From assembly GCF_002127325.2 (NCBI RefSeq), contig NC_035447.2, forward strand, positions 31,626,642 to 31,690,641: a DNA stretch of 64,000 nucleotides, read 5' to 3'. Shown piece after piece: positions 34,455-46,088 of the stretch. The position numbers and the translations under genes were made by a program. The stretch is from Helianthus annuus. Lineage: Eukaryota; Streptophyta; Magnoliopsida; Asterales; Asteraceae. The notes beneath the pieces were generated by a model. It did no database searches. It worked only from the letters and a program-made list of their open reading frames with translations, and was not told where the DNA came from. How positions within the stretch are numbered: the first letter of the stretch is position 1; each line of letters starts with the position of its first letter.

Positions 34455-34740
34455 CACTACTACAAAACAGAGCTTTAGACGGTGTGATATGGGTTTTAAG
34501 ACGGTGTTTTCAACACCGTCTTAAAGCACACTGGTTTAAAATCAAGTCTTATTAGACGGTGTTCAATTTGAACACCGGCTTAAACTTGATAAACACCGTC
34601 TTTTGGTATTCAATTTGAACACCGGCTTAAACTTGATGAACACCGTCTTTTGGTATTCAATTTGATCCCCATATTAAACTTGATGAACACCGTCTTTTGA
34701 TATTATGATATAAATCGTCGCTGTTATCCTGTCGTCGCAA
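34455..34740 (+). mobile_element. Second CACTA-type terminal fragment
   Basis: Begins CACTACTACAAAACAGAG and carries repeated AGACGGTGTT/AACACCGTCTT subterminal motifs to about 34700. No right terminus is visible, so it looks truncated or decayed. Confidence 0.55.
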
Positions 34741-35639
34741 TCGTCACTATTTCCATGTCGTCGCTGATGTTTAAAAAACGTTTTTTTTTTGTTTTTCTTG
34801 TTTTTTCAATACAAAACTGCCAATTTCCGGTTCACGACACACAAAAACTAAATAAACATAAACTAATAAGCATAAACCTAAGTCATGGGAGAAATGCTAC
34901 TTATAATTCCAAAGTTTAAGTGAAGCTTACCGTAAATCCGTAAGCATTCATCACATACAGAAAACTTACAGTGGCATTTGAGTTCTAACATCTCAAAGGA
35001 GATTTACAGGCTAATTGTATAAGTCAGCTGATACCACACCACTATTTGGGGGTACATGATTGTACAGTAATAGTTTCTTATGAAGCGTGTGCGGTCTTTT
35101 TAACAAACTAGTCTGCAGAATGTAAATACTTCCCATATGAGCACTTGTGTAGTCTTGTTGACAGAACACCACCAAGCCACATATCTTGCCCAAATATGAG
35201 AAATGAGGAACAACATAGCTAGTCTATGAAGATAATGATGGAAGTTTATTATGGCAATTTTGGTGTCATTTTTGCTAACCTCAAATACTTGGCTAACACT
35301 TCGAAAATGGAGTATAAATTGGCGACCTAAGTCACAAAAGTTTCTAGTATTTTCTAGAGCGAGAAGGATAGTGACAGACAGATGCGACCTGTGGTAGTGC
35401 TTCGATCAACAGAGGCAGTCATCAAAGATTCTGGTGATGATGGTAGGCGGTTTTGACAACAGTGATGAGCCAACTATGCTATTAGATTATTTTATTGGAT
35501 TTGATGAGATGGTCTCGAAATAGTATCACGTATATATGAGTCAACTTTACTAATAGATATAAGTCTGATTATTCAAGATACGTCAAGCAAATGTGAATTA
35601 TTATGAACACTATTTTTGAAAACGATATGTGCTAATAAA
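34741..35639. other. Unassigned intergenic DNA
   Basis: AT-rich, with short frames only and no repeat or gene recognised. Confidence 0.4.
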
Positions 35640-37273
35640 GATGAGATCTTGATACTTGTGTTGCATGTCCATACTAAAAATCATTCATGATTTGTATATC
35701 CGTTACAAGTGGTCGTCAATAGTAGTCACACGCAAAACTGTGGGGTGGTGGGGAATATATAATGTTAACGTAGGTCTATAAACTTGTAGTTAGCTAGACT
35801 GTGATATATATAATGGCATGTATGGAGCTCATACATATCAATATGTGTTTATAAAGTTTTAAATAAAGATGTATGTTTCTTTAACTCATCGGCACATTGA
35901 TGACGTATGTTTTCAAGCATGTATCTCTGGAAAAACGACAATAATAGACTTTTGACATTGTCACACTAGTACAAAAGTGATAAAATGATGCGGGTAGATT
36001 GGCTTTGAGATGTAGTTCTAAACCCGTATCTTATGGCATGGCATCTTATGTACTAATGTGAGTTATTTATCAGCGAGGACCAATTTAAGATGAGTGCTTT
36101 GTTCGAAAAAGTTACTAGAGATGGTTGACCTAACATCCATTTTACATTTTTTTGGACGACTAACTTCCATTTTACTCACATGAATATTTCATTTCAACCT
36201 ACAAATATTTTAAGTTTTCTTAGTCTTCTAAGGTCTCCTTTGTTTTAACAGGCATTACACGAACTTCTTTATCTGGTCATAACTAGTTTGTTTGAATTGT
36301 TGCTCGGTTGGGTTTACATGGCCTCTGTTTTGGTCTTGACATCGACATCTATGTCCATGCAATATGAAATTGGCTTTTACAGGTTTTCATGGTTTCTCAT
36401 ATGTTCAAAAGATACAAACATTTAGAAACCTATGAGACCACCCGTAATCGGGCGTTTTTTGTCAAAAAAAAACTGCCCAAACACGCCGGAACACGCCCGG
36501 GTGCCGCCCCCTCGGCGTTTTGTGGCGTTATTTGCGAAAAAAAGGAGGTTGGCGTTTTTTGAAAAACACCGAAATGGAAAATCTTTGGCCAATCAAATGA
36601 GGGCATGTGGGTTTAGAGAGAGAGATGGAATGTGGGGTTTGAGTTTGCCGGATTTTTGGGGTTTGCCGGAATTTCAGCCGGAGAAGTTGCAGGTCACGAA
36701 GAAGAAGAAGAAGAAGGGATGGAGGCTTGTGGTTTGTTTTAAAACTTTGCTCTTGACACATTAGGCCCCTGTAGTTTTAAATTTCAATATCTTTAATATT
36801 TCAAGTTTCAAAAATGCTGTATCAGTCTCTAAAGTTTTGTTTATTAAATGTCTTATTTGGATCTTTTATAAAACTTAAAATTTTGCAATGTAATTTTTAG
36901 TATTGTTTTTTTTTTTTAATTTAATGAAGTATTTTAAGTTTTTAAATTAAAAAAAATAAATAATTCTGTAATTATTGGATGAGGCGTTATTAGGCATTAT
37001 TCCACTACGCCATTTTTGTAAAAACGCCCAATAATACCCCCATACTATACTGACTGAACTATCACATAACAGAAAACACCCGAGAGTGAAGACATTATTC
37101 AAGCCAATACGCATGTTCTGATGTACATATGTGTCCCAGTCTTGACGTACATTTTCCAAATCAATTAATGATGAAATGTGGGGACATGGAATTAAATGTG
37201 TCTAGAATCAATTTGCATGTTTCCTATCTAGCTCTATTTAATGATATTTAGCTCACAACTTCCTCTGGCATAA

Positions 37274-37585
37274 CACTATGGGGTGTGAAGGGTATTGGAT
37301 TGGGGCATTGCTCGACACGTGACGAGGATGGAATCCACAAGCTAAAACTCAAAAATTAAGGGTGTGGTGGGGCGTCCCTTAGCTGGGCATGGCCAGCCAT
37401 GTGGAAATTAATTTTTTTTTTGTTTAAAATTTCATTTAATAAAAATAACCAACCAACCAAAGCATGCCATGTCACCCCCCCCCCTACGCCAAGCGGGCAA
37501 TGCCATGCCCAACGCTTGGCCGGTATAGTGTAGCCCGCGTTAAAGCCAATCCGCCGTCCCAACCCACGCCCCATACCCCATGGTC
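37274..37585. mobile_element. Harbinger-type MITE, 312 bp, TSD TAA
   Basis: Imperfect inverted ends CACTATGGGGTGTG and (complement of the right end) GACCATGGGGTATG. TAA lies on both sides (37271-37273 and 37586-37588). The sequence is absent from the paralogous R copies near 22050 and 58380. Confidence 0.65.
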
Positions 37586-37675
37586 TAACAAAGCCAGTAA
37601 ATACCAATGTGGGTCTAGCACTCACTTGGTAATGTCTCAACGAGGAGGTCTTGTATTTAAACATGGGCAAAGGTG
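37384..37675. repeat. 292-bp direct repeat, left copy
   Basis: Comprises the right part of the 312-bp MITE plus its R flank. It is nearly identical to 38893-39186. The two copies bracket a truncated gag-only element. Confidence 0.9.
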
Positions 37676-38892
37676 ATCTCGAAAGATTCACAATGAAAGA
37701 TCCTTATCTTTCGAGATGAATCCTTATCTTTCGGACTACTATCTTTCGAAAAGATTCCAAACACGAAGGATAATTCTTAGACTTCGAAAGACTACTCGAA
37801 GGATGCTAATCTTTCGAGCTGTCTCTGATCGAAAGATGATCTTTCGAAGTCGAAGGATATCTTTCGGAACTTTCTGACACACTGACACAAAGTTGACGGG
37901 TAGGTGGGAAAGGTGATGGGTTGGTGCACAACTTTCGGCAGAAGGTATGTGCAGACACAACTTTTCACCAAACTTTGAAAAGTTTTCCCAAAACGGACAA
38001 CACCTTATCCACAACCAGTCGCCGGAAATATGATCGGAAAATGGCCGGAAAAATCAAAGTCTCTTAAAAACAAGTTTTCAAGTTACCCAACCCAAACTTG
38101 AACACTCCCGAAGGTTTAGAAACCGTTTTTCAGCTTAAAAATACAAGAAAACCACCAAAAACGGGTGCTAAACCAAGTGTCCAAACACACCACAAACTTG
38201 AACAAACCCGGTTTTAAACAAGGTAAAGAGCCAAGCTCTGATACCACTTGTAGGTCCCTTTTCGCGGAGGATTACGAACCTAAACCTTGTTATACTAACC
38301 CACTAGCAAGTGCGGAATCCAAGCTAGTAGGCAAACCGAGATGAAGCAAGTACAAACACAAACACACAAGATTCACCGATTAACACTACTGTATTAATAC
38401 GTATGAAGGTTCCGGTTACAAGCACAATGTTTACAATCAGTTTGCAAACTCTCAAAGTGTATGTGTGTGTGTTTTCAGCAGAGTATCCTCTCTATCTCTC
38501 GGATATGCTCTCTCTTGGTGTCTCACTTTTTTTTTTAACTGAAATACAACACACTGCATGGGTATATATACCCATACACAGCAGGTCTTGGTCGAAGGAT
38601 CCGATAGATGATCCGAAGGATCATCTTTCGAATACAAAGCTATCGAAGGATCAGCAAGAACCTCGAAAGGTAATCTTTCGAGTTCCATAGTTCGAAGCAT
38701 ATCTTTCGTGGGGATCGAAGGATCCACATCATCCTTCGATCCCTTATCCTTCGACTCAGACACTTTACATTACAACATATTGGCCAAGTCAAACTAGGAG
38801 GATAGTTGACTTGGTCAACTTACAGACTAACTTTGGACATCGTTTATATACAGACCGAATACAGACAAAGTACAGACACAAGTGCACCAACA
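37676..38892 (-). mobile_element. Truncated gag-only element: leader piece plus 5' LTR
   Basis: 37676-38248 matches the motif-rich leader and primer site of element A (18784-19353). 38249-38892 is a 644-bp LTR (TGTAGG...CCAACA). The primer site has the standard TGGTATCAGAGC form. Gag, the 3' non-coding region and the second LTR are missing, with the break at a short GATCTCG context. Confidence 0.9.
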
Positions 38893-39186
38893 TGGGCGTG
38901 GCCAGCCATGTGGAAATTAATTTTTTTTTTGTTTAAAATTTCATTTAATAAAAATAACCAACCAACCAAAGCATGCCATGTCACCCCCCCCCCTCTACGC
39001 CAAGCGGGCAATGCCATGCCCAACGCTTGGCCGGTATAGTGTAGCCCGCGTTAAAGCCAATCCGCCGTCCCAACCCACGCCCCATACCCCATGGTCTAAC
39101 AAAGCCAGTAAATACCAATGTGGGTCTAGCACTCACTTGGTAATGTCTCAACGAGGAGGTCTTGTATTTAAACATGGGCAAAGGTG
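38893..39186. repeat. 292-bp direct repeat, right copy
   Basis: 294 bp, starting exactly at the LTR end and differing from the left copy mainly by two bases after the C run near 38986-38996 and a single A/G change near its start. Confidence 0.9.
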
Positions 39187-40688
39187 TAGTTTAAGATTAT
39201 TGGTGTAAGTGTAATAAGTTTTTCATTTGCCTTTAAAAAAAAGCTGGTAATACCCCATGTTAGTAGCAAAATTTACATGTTAATAGCAATGATAAAATAA
39301 TTTGTATGTTAATAGCAAAAACTAATAATAGAATATGCATACTATTTCCCAAACAACAAGCTAGAAATAGGAATCAAAATAGTAGTACCTCGTGTTTGTG
39401 TAAATTTGAATTTGAATGAAGGTAACATAATATAATTACTCATAGAGATAATGTAAATTACTTCTACCCTTTTTCTATAGTGTGTAAATTACTCCCAGTG
39501 TAAACAGTGAATTATCTCTATGAATACAATGTTTATATATTTGTTTACTCATTTTAAACACCACAAATGCTATAGCACTGAATATGGAGCATGGTTTTAA
39601 ATGTCAACTAGTATTAAGGTCCCTGCGTTGTGGTGGGGGCGTAAAACCGTGACAAATAGCACTAAGGCTACACGGTATGGGGGTCGTCCCCCTACCGTCT
39701 TGGATCGGCGCCGGTTTGAACACTGTGCCGCCCCCCCCCCCCCCGGTCCCGGCTCCTCCGTCCTTTTCTCGCCGTTTGCGATGGTCCAAAATGGTAGGCC
39801 CCCCACGTAAAGTTACCGTTATAAAAAAAATAATTTCCAATTTAAACAAAAAAAAAGGGTCAAAATTTGAAAATATATAAATTTCCATTCCATTTTCACT
39901 TCCATTCACAAATTTAACCCCAAAATTTCATCTCTCTCTCTTATAATTTTTATAAATCTTCTCACTTTTATAAACCTTACTCTATCATGGATCCCTTCAA
40001 CAACCCGAACAACCTGAACAATCCCAACAACCCGACCAATCCCAACAACCCGACCCAACCTAATGTTTTCTCGGTTCCGGGATATTATCCGACGCTAGAA
40101 CCGAACCAATTCTCGCAATATTCATCAAATGCGTTTGCATCATTCCAACGCTCGCCAAACCAATTCGCTCAATTCTCTCAAAATCAAGCCCTTCAACAAA
40201 TGATGATGCGGGGTGCTTATAATTTCCCACCGAACCCCACACCACCCGTTCAACCCCAACCGATCCCGATGCAACCCTTTCAACAATCCGAACCCGAAGA
40301 CGATGTTGAGGTTGTTCTCGAAACCCAACCGCCTAAAGGAAAAGGAAAACGAAAAAAAGGCAAGCAAGTGGTGGGTGATCAACCGTCCAAACCGAAGTCG
40401 ACTAAATGGACACCAATCGAAGAAGAAGCCTTAGCCAAGGCTTACATTGGCACGTCTGACCACCCGACAAAAGGTTCGTATTTTTTTTAAGGTTTATACA
40501 TTTTTTTGTTTATTTTTTCTAAACAGTTTGTTTTTTTTTAAGTTTTAATTTTTTTTCTTAACAGTTGGTATTTTTTTGCTTTTTTATAATAGTTTTAAAG
40601 TTTAATTTTTTTTATTATTTTGTTAACAGTTTGTATTTTTTTAAAGGTTTAAAGTTTGTTTATTTTTTAAATTTTAATTTTTTGTTAA

Positions 40689-42549
40689 GGGTGTACGGGG
40701 CGCATTCGGGGAAGCGTTGGGTGAAGCCTTTCCCCGATCGGGAACACCGCCGCCATCCCCGCGGGGTCCCGAATCGGGGTGGCTTTTGGGTGTGGGCTTG
40801 CCGATTGATTTTGCACGTTGAACGAGATTTGACCGTTGGTAAACGGTCGAATTTATTAAAAAAAAATTCAATTTTTTTTAAACAATATATACTAACCAAT
40901 CTAATTCATTTTTTTTACCACATTCACAACAAACCCACATCAAAACTCTCAAACTTTTAAATCTTTCAAACACAAAATGGATTCCAAGCTTCCGTTTCTT
41001 TCTACCCTACCCGACTTTCCCGACGATGGAGATGCATCGTCAAGCGATAGTAGCTTAGTTTTCTTCCAAAATCTCATCCAACAAGCGGAGCTACTAGACA
41101 CGGCATCGTCTAGTAAAAAAAATTATGTCCGTCGAGATCGTGTGGGGGGCCACGAGACACTCATGGCCGATTATTATGATGAAAATCCAAAATTTAATGA
41201 AGATACTTTTCGTCACAGGTTTCGTATGTCCAAGTCTTTGTTCCTAAAAATTGTTAGTGACGTGGAAGCGTATGACGAGTGGTTTCAAGAAGGCTTAGAC
41301 GGGAGAATGAAGAAAAGCTTTACACCGTTGCAAAAGGTTACTTCGGCAATTAAACAACTTGCAACCGGTAACCCACAAGACGAGGGGGACGAGTATTTAA
41401 ATATGTCTTAAAGGACCTCTCGTGAGTGCCTTGAATATTTCTGCGAGACGGTATGTAAAAGGTATGGCGGTGAATTCCTACGTAGACCAACGAGCCACGA
41501 CGTCGCGCTATTGTATCAGGCTCATGAGGATAGGCATCACCTACCGGGTATGTTAGGGAGTCTGGATTGTACACACTTCGTCTGGAGAATGTGTCCCCAC
41601 AGAATTGCGTGGACAATACATGAGAGGCGATCATCAATACCCGACGGTTATGTTAGAAGCGGTAGCGTCTCAAGATTTGTGGATTTGGCATGCTTTTTGT
41701 GGGCCAGCGGGTTCACAAAACGACATCAACGTGCTGCAACAATCTCCGTTATTTCTTGTTCAACGAAACGGAACGGCGCCAAATTGTCCATTTCAAGTGA
41801 ACAACCACTTATACAAACGCGGGTATTATCTTACTGATGGGATCTACCCTACCTGGTCCGTGTTTGTGAAGTCTTTTCCATATCCACACGACCCGAACGA
41901 AAAAAAGTTCAAGAGGCAACACGAGGCCGCAAGAAAAGATGTGGAACGGGCGTTTGGTGTGTTAAAGTCGAAGTGGGGAATACTAAATCGTCCAATGCGT
42001 TCGAAAACGGTGAGAAAGATAAGGTCCATCGTGTATACGTGCCTTATTTTACACAACATGATTATAAAAGACGACGGAAGGGCGATAGCACCGGTTCATA
42101 TTCAAGATCCTCCAGTCGAACCCGTCTTCGATGATACAGCCTATACGGAGCTCATTGACGAAGACACGCATTGGAGGCTAAAACACGATCTCGTTGAGCA
42201 TCTCGGAAGTTTAGATTTGCCTCACCTTGAAGTTGATTCGGACGAGGAGTAGTTTGTTTTTATATTTTTCTAGGTTGAATGTATTTTTTTTTCTAGTTCG
42301 AATGTTTTTTTTTTAATTTAATGAAATGTCTTTTATTTAATTTTTATTTTTATTAATCTTTTTTTAATTTATAAATATGCATTATTTTAGAAAAAAAACA
42401 AAAAAAAAAAAACCAACTCCCCTAATAGGGGAGTGCCGCCATCAAAAAGGGGTATTAGGGGAGTGTATTAGGGGAGTTGACGTGGCTTGATCTGGTTGGT
42501 TACGTGTAAGATGGGGGACTCACCTATTAGGTGAGCACCCCTTACACCC
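40689..42549 (+). mobile_element. Transposase-only Harbinger element, 1861 bp, TSD TAA
   Basis: Ends GGGTGTACGGGGCGC and (complement of the right end) GGGTGTAAGGGGTGC, with TAA at 40686-40688 and 42550-42552. GC-rich subterminal regions contrast with AT-rich flanks. It sits inside the intron of the outer element's ORF1 gene and carries only the transposase gene. Confidence 0.85.
40977..42252 (+). pseudogene. Harbinger DDE transposase (DDE_Tnp_4 type), two lesions
   Basis: The N-terminal part (40977-41408) has a helix-turn-helix-like region (FRHRFRMSKSLFLKIV). A TAA at 41409-41411 interrupts the frame between LNMS and RTSRECLEYF. The next segment holds the first catalytic region GSLDCTHF. An extra base in the CCCC run at 41595-41598 then shifts the frame. 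The remainder (to 42252) has the second catalytic region (SQNDINVLQQSP), the YYLTDGIYP motif and the ERAFGVLKSKWGIL region, and ends DSDEE. Everything else is well conserved, so inactivation looks recent. Confidence 0.85.
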
Positions 42550-43572
42550 TAACAGTTTTTTTTTATTTTGATTAAAGTTTTTTTTATTTTGTTAACAGTT
42601 TATACATTTTGTTTGTTTATTTTGTCTAACTTTATATATTTTGTTTGTTTTTTTATAGGTAATAACCAATCGGTTGAGGGGTTTTGGTCCAAGGTTTTGG
42701 CGAAGTTCCTCGTCCTTATGGACCAAGGCCAGTATCGAGATATCGACTCGCTCTCCTCAAAGTGGCGGAAAATGAACTCGTCCGTCAATAGGTTTTGCGA
42801 GGAATATAATAAATTATATACAAGTGACCGTCGTAGCGGCATGAGCGACGACGATGTGTTCAAAAAAGCGTTGGACAAGTATAAGCAGAACAATGGTAAT
42901 ACCAACTTTGCTCACGTTCGCGCGTGGGCAATTCTAAAAGACGAACCAAAATGGGCGCCGATTCCCAACGAGGTGGCGATGGCGAAACGCCAAAAAACAT
43001 CGGAAACGAGTAGTTTTAGCGCCGGTGGATCGGACGCGAGGTGTCACATAAACTTAAATTATGACGCCGACTTTGACGAAGAGGAGTACGCCGTACATGA
43101 AGCGGAGCGTCCACAGGGCCCGAGACAAATCAAAGAAGGAGCGGGCCAAGGGGAAAGAAAAGGAAAAGGTGGACCCAAAGATGGAAGAGTTTATGGAACA
43201 CTTAAAAATGTACAACGACGTCTCGGTCCAAAAGACGAAGGCGAAGGAGCGGGCCGTCGAAGAAAAAGCTCGTGTAGCGGAAGAAAAGTTACGCGAGAAG
43301 GTCCGATTGTCGAATGAGAAAATAAGAATTTCAGATGAAAAAATTCGGCTAAAGGAATGGGAAATGATAACGATGGATGTCGATCAGTATCCCGAGCCAA
43401 AACGTTCGATGTTGAAAAAACTTCAAACCGACATCATGAAGAAGCATAATATTATTTAAGTCTATGTTTTTTTTAAGTCTTTGGTTTTTTTATTAAGTTT
43501 ATGTTTTTTTATTAAGTTTATGTTTTTTTTATGTTTATGTAATGTGGTTTTAATATTAATGAAAATATTTTG

Positions 43573-44663
43573 GAGTTAATTACATAGTTAGTCCCTGTGG
43601 TTTGCACAAAATAACATACTTAGGTACTAATAGTTTAAAATCACCTTTTAGGGTATTAACTTTTCATTTTGTAACGTTTGGAGGTATTAACATAGTTAGT
43701 CCCTATGATTTGCACAAAATAACATACTTAGGTACTAATAGAATGTGATTTTAAACCTACAAATAACGTTAATACCTCCAAACGTTACAAAATGAAAAGT
43801 TAGGGTCTGTTTGGTATGGGGTAATGGAATGGGCGAATGAATGGAATGGACGACGTAATGGAATGGACGATGGAATGCAATGGATCATTACCATTCCACA
43901 TCTTGTTTGGTTACCATGTGTGAATGGAATGAGTTATTATTGTGTATTGTTCGGTAGGCAAGAAAAACGGAGTAATATAATCAGCGGTAAGTGATGGTGG
44001 TGGTGGTGGTCGGTGGTAGTAATTGTGGGTGGTTATAGGTGGCGGTGGTGGGTGGCGGCGGCGGCGATGGGTGGTGGTGGCGGCGAGTGGCGGTGCGCCG
44101 GCGACGACGAGTGGTGTTGGTGGCAAGGTGGTCGTTGGTGGTGGGTGGCAGCAGAGGTGGCGGTTGGTGGCGGCGGCGGCGGCGGTTGGTGGTGGCGTCG
44201 ACGATGGTGCTGGGCGGCGGCGGCGGGTGTCGTTAGCGGTTGGTCGTAGCTGAGGGTGATAACGGTGGCGAGTGGGTGGTGGTGGCGGCGGTGGCTGTCG
44301 GGGTGAGGTGGTGGCGAGTGGCGGCAATGGCGTCGGTGGTGGGTGGGGGTGGTGGGTTGTGGCGAAGGTGGTGGGTTGTGGTGTTGTTGATGAATGGTGC
44401 TAGAGGGGATGGAATGGAAAAAAAACATGGGGTGTGGAAGGAATGATTTTGAGGGAATGGAATGCATTTTGGAATGGGTGATTCCATTCTGTTGACCAAC
44501 CAAACACCCTTTTCTTCATTCCCTCGTAATCATCCATTCCATTCCATCTCTTATTCCTGCATACCAAACGCTACCTTAATACCCTAGAAAGTGATTTTAA
44601 ACTATTAGTACCTAAGTATGTTACTTTATGCAAACCACAGGGACTAACTATGTAATTAACTCA
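43573..44663. mobile_element. MULE-like MITE with long inverted ends
   Basis: The left end GAGTTAATTACATAGTTAGT and the complementary right end share about 75 bp, and the 9-bp AATATTTTG occurs on both sides (43564-43572 and 44664-44672). The 9-bp duplication fits Mutator-type elements. The interior contains a partial repeat of the left arm and a second MITE. Confidence 0.7.
43803..44575. mobile_element. Harbinger/hAT-like MITE with GGT-rich core, TSD TTA
   Basis: Ends GGGTCTGTTTGGTATG and (complement of the right end) GGTAGCGTTTGGTATG, with TTA on both sides (43800-43802 and 44576-44578). The core (43990-44380) is a GGT/GGC-rich low-complexity stretch that yields spurious Gly/Trp or Pro/His frames on both strands. 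Confidence 0.75.
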
Positions 44664-45032
44664 AATATTTTGTTAGTATATTTGTTAAATGTTAAAAAAA
44701 AAATAGAAGACTAAAAAAACATAAAAAAAAGTGGTGGAGGACTATGACTAGGACCATCCTCCCATGCCCTCTAGTTTTGGAGGATGGACCATCTTTGGGA
44801 GAACTATGACGTGGCGCCTACGTGGCGGATCATCCTCCAAGGATGGACCATCACCATACCCACTAGCCTAATGCCATACCATCGCTAGCAACCACCAACA
44901 TTAAAGTTGGGGTGTGTTATTGCGAAGAAATTCGACTGAAACGTAAAATATAGAAAATAATGACTAAGTCCATTTAGGACCTGCGTGTTGTGGCGAACCT
45001 GTCAAGTGGGAAAAAATAGATGACGTAAAAAT

Positions 45033-45255
45033 GTTGAACCACACACGCACGTTGCGTCATGTTAACTCGCAAAATTTAGAACGAAGTGTAAAACGAAACG
45101 TAAAAAACGCTGAACCACGCACGCATGTTGCGCCATGTTAACTCGCAAAATCTAGAAAGAAGCGTAAAACGAAACGTAAAAACGTTGAATTACACACGCA
45201 CGTTGCACCATGTTAACTCGCAAAATCTAGAACAAAACGTAAAACGTAAAACGAA
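45033..45255. repeat. Three-copy 75-76-bp tandem repeat
   Basis: Units begin at 45033, 45109 and 45184 with 'gttgaaccacac'-like sequence and share 'catgttaactcgcaaaat' and 'gtaaaacgaaacgtaaaa'. 44872-45032 and 45256-45499 around it are AT-rich without genes. Confidence 0.85.
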
Positions 45256-45499
45256 AAATTTGCCACATATGAAAAGTGTAGGGGACCAAAGTTGAAAGTA
45301 AAATTTTGTGAGGTTAAATTGAAAAGATGAAAACTTTTGGACTAAAAGTAAAAATTCAAATAGTTGTAAGTTGTCCTGATGATTGGAATGAAATAAAAAT
45401 GCTATGATTGAATAATATCATTTTTTTTTTTTTTTTGAAAAACCCCCTAAGCATGAGATACAACACCTTCATGCACGAACATGTTAGTTATTTATATGA

Positions 45500-46088
45500 T
45501 GTAAATGTAAATGTAAATGTTAATGTTAGTTTTTGCCATTTTTAATTTATACTCCTGGAATACGAATTATTTCTTACGTCAACGGTGAATTAATGGAAAA
45601 AAAGCCTCTATTTTAGAATTCGTATTAAGCCTCCAAAATGCCCATGGCTTTATAGCCTAGTGGCATCTTGGGGGTGAGATAAGGCTTTGAGACCAATAGG
45701 TTCTGAGTTCGATTCTCACAAGGGGGGTTTTCCAACATTTATTGGGTTTCCTCCTGAATTGGTGTATAGACATTATGCCTAGTGGAGATGGATATGATCG
45801 GGTGGTTCCGCTGGTGGCACAATGATACTCCAGTGGTCCGTCAGTAATCCAAATTTGTCGTTCAAAAAAAAAATTAAGCCTCCAAAATTCATGACACCTG
45901 TAATTATCATATCGACAAAAAGAAAAAAAAATATTAAGGGGTACAATAATTATCATATCGACAAAAAGAAAAAAAATATATTAAGGGGTACAAGAATGCA
46001 ACATTCTCAATTCTTAATTTATTAGATGACAAATTTGGAAGATCGGCTTGGAATTTTTATATCTTCGCGTTTCCATTTTATAAGGAAT
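45500..46088. repeat. R module 2, right part
   Basis: Resumes the R sequence ('ttttaatttatactcctggaatacgaatta') after the Helitron-like insertion and ends near 46085, where the ARF-bearing segment starts. It contains the SINE at 45640-45873. Confidence 0.7.
45640..45873 (+). mobile_element. tRNA-derived SINE with perfect 15-bp target duplication
   Basis: The duplication TTAAGCCTCCAAAAT flanks the body exactly (45625-45639 and 45874-45888). Near the 5' end there is an A box (TAGCCTAGTGG, 45653-45663) and a B box (GAGTTCGATTCTC, about 45706-45718), the RNA polymerase III promoter of tRNA-derived SINEs. It ends in about ten A. The perfect duplication suggests a young insertion. Confidence 0.9.

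Larger units (their letters stand above)
35640..39607. repeat. R module 2, left part, with several insertions
   Basis: Colinear with 21305-22620 and 57712-58940. Inserted relative to those copies are a roughly 95-bp CACTA-like piece at 35964-36057 (CACTAGTAC...GTACTAATGTG), about 0.7 kb of Harbinger-like sequence at roughly 36431-37160 (GC-rich ends), a 312-bp Harbinger MITE (37274-37585) and a truncated gag-only element. No gene is supported. The 110-codon frame at 36432 spans Harbinger-like end sequence and is not a convincing protein. Confidence 0.65.
39987..43459 (+). pseudogene. PIF/Harbinger ORF1 (Myb/trihelix-like protein), frameshifted
   Basis: Exon 1 (39987-40473) has an Asn/Pro-rich start and the Myb-like block KWTPIEEEALAKAYIGTSD. 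The intron 40474-42658 (GT...AG) now contains another transposon. Exon 2 (42659-43459) continues the domain (VEGFWSKVLAKF, SSKWRKMNSS), then a KKERAKGKEKEK region and a long charged helix ending MKKHNII. The frame shifts by one base near 43115-43130, so the intact product is not made. In Harbinger elements ORF1 helps the transposase bind DNA and enter the nucleus (family knowledge). Confidence 0.75.
39666..44868 (+). mobile_element. Harbinger element carrying ORF1, interrupted by other transposons
   Basis: The ends GGCTACACGGTATGGGGGTC and (complement of the right end) GGCTAGTGGGTATGGTGATG form a long imperfect inverted repeat, flanked by TAA (39663-39665 and 44869-44871). It contains the two-exon ORF1 gene and no transposase of its own. 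Inside it lie a transposase-bearing Harbinger element (40689-42549) and a MULE-like MITE (43573-44663). Confidence 0.7.
39608..45499 (-). mobile_element. Putative Helitron inserted in R module 2, host of a nested stack
   Basis: The left junction A|CTAG (39607-39611), with a GC-rich block just inside, reads on the minus strand as a Helitron 3' end (GC-rich hairpin-like block, then CTAG-T). The right junction GA|T at 45498-45500 would be the 5'-TC end. The paralogous R copies at 22600 and 58940 are continuous across this point, so 39608-45499 is an insertion. No Rep/helicase frame is present, so it would be non-autonomous. The hairpin is decayed and the right end lies beside an 'aaatgt' repeat, so the exact ends are uncertain. 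Confidence 0.45.

Noticed and set aside
36432..36764. 110-codon frame in R module 2
   Set aside because: It covers GC-rich Harbinger-like end sequence with simple repeats (GAA)n. No protein similarity is recognised.
44013..44503. Several overlapping Gly/Trp-rich (plus) and Pro/His-rich (minus) frames
   Set aside because: They arise from a GGT/GGC low-complexity core inside a MITE with clear TTA duplications. No domain is present and frames are open on both strands by composition.
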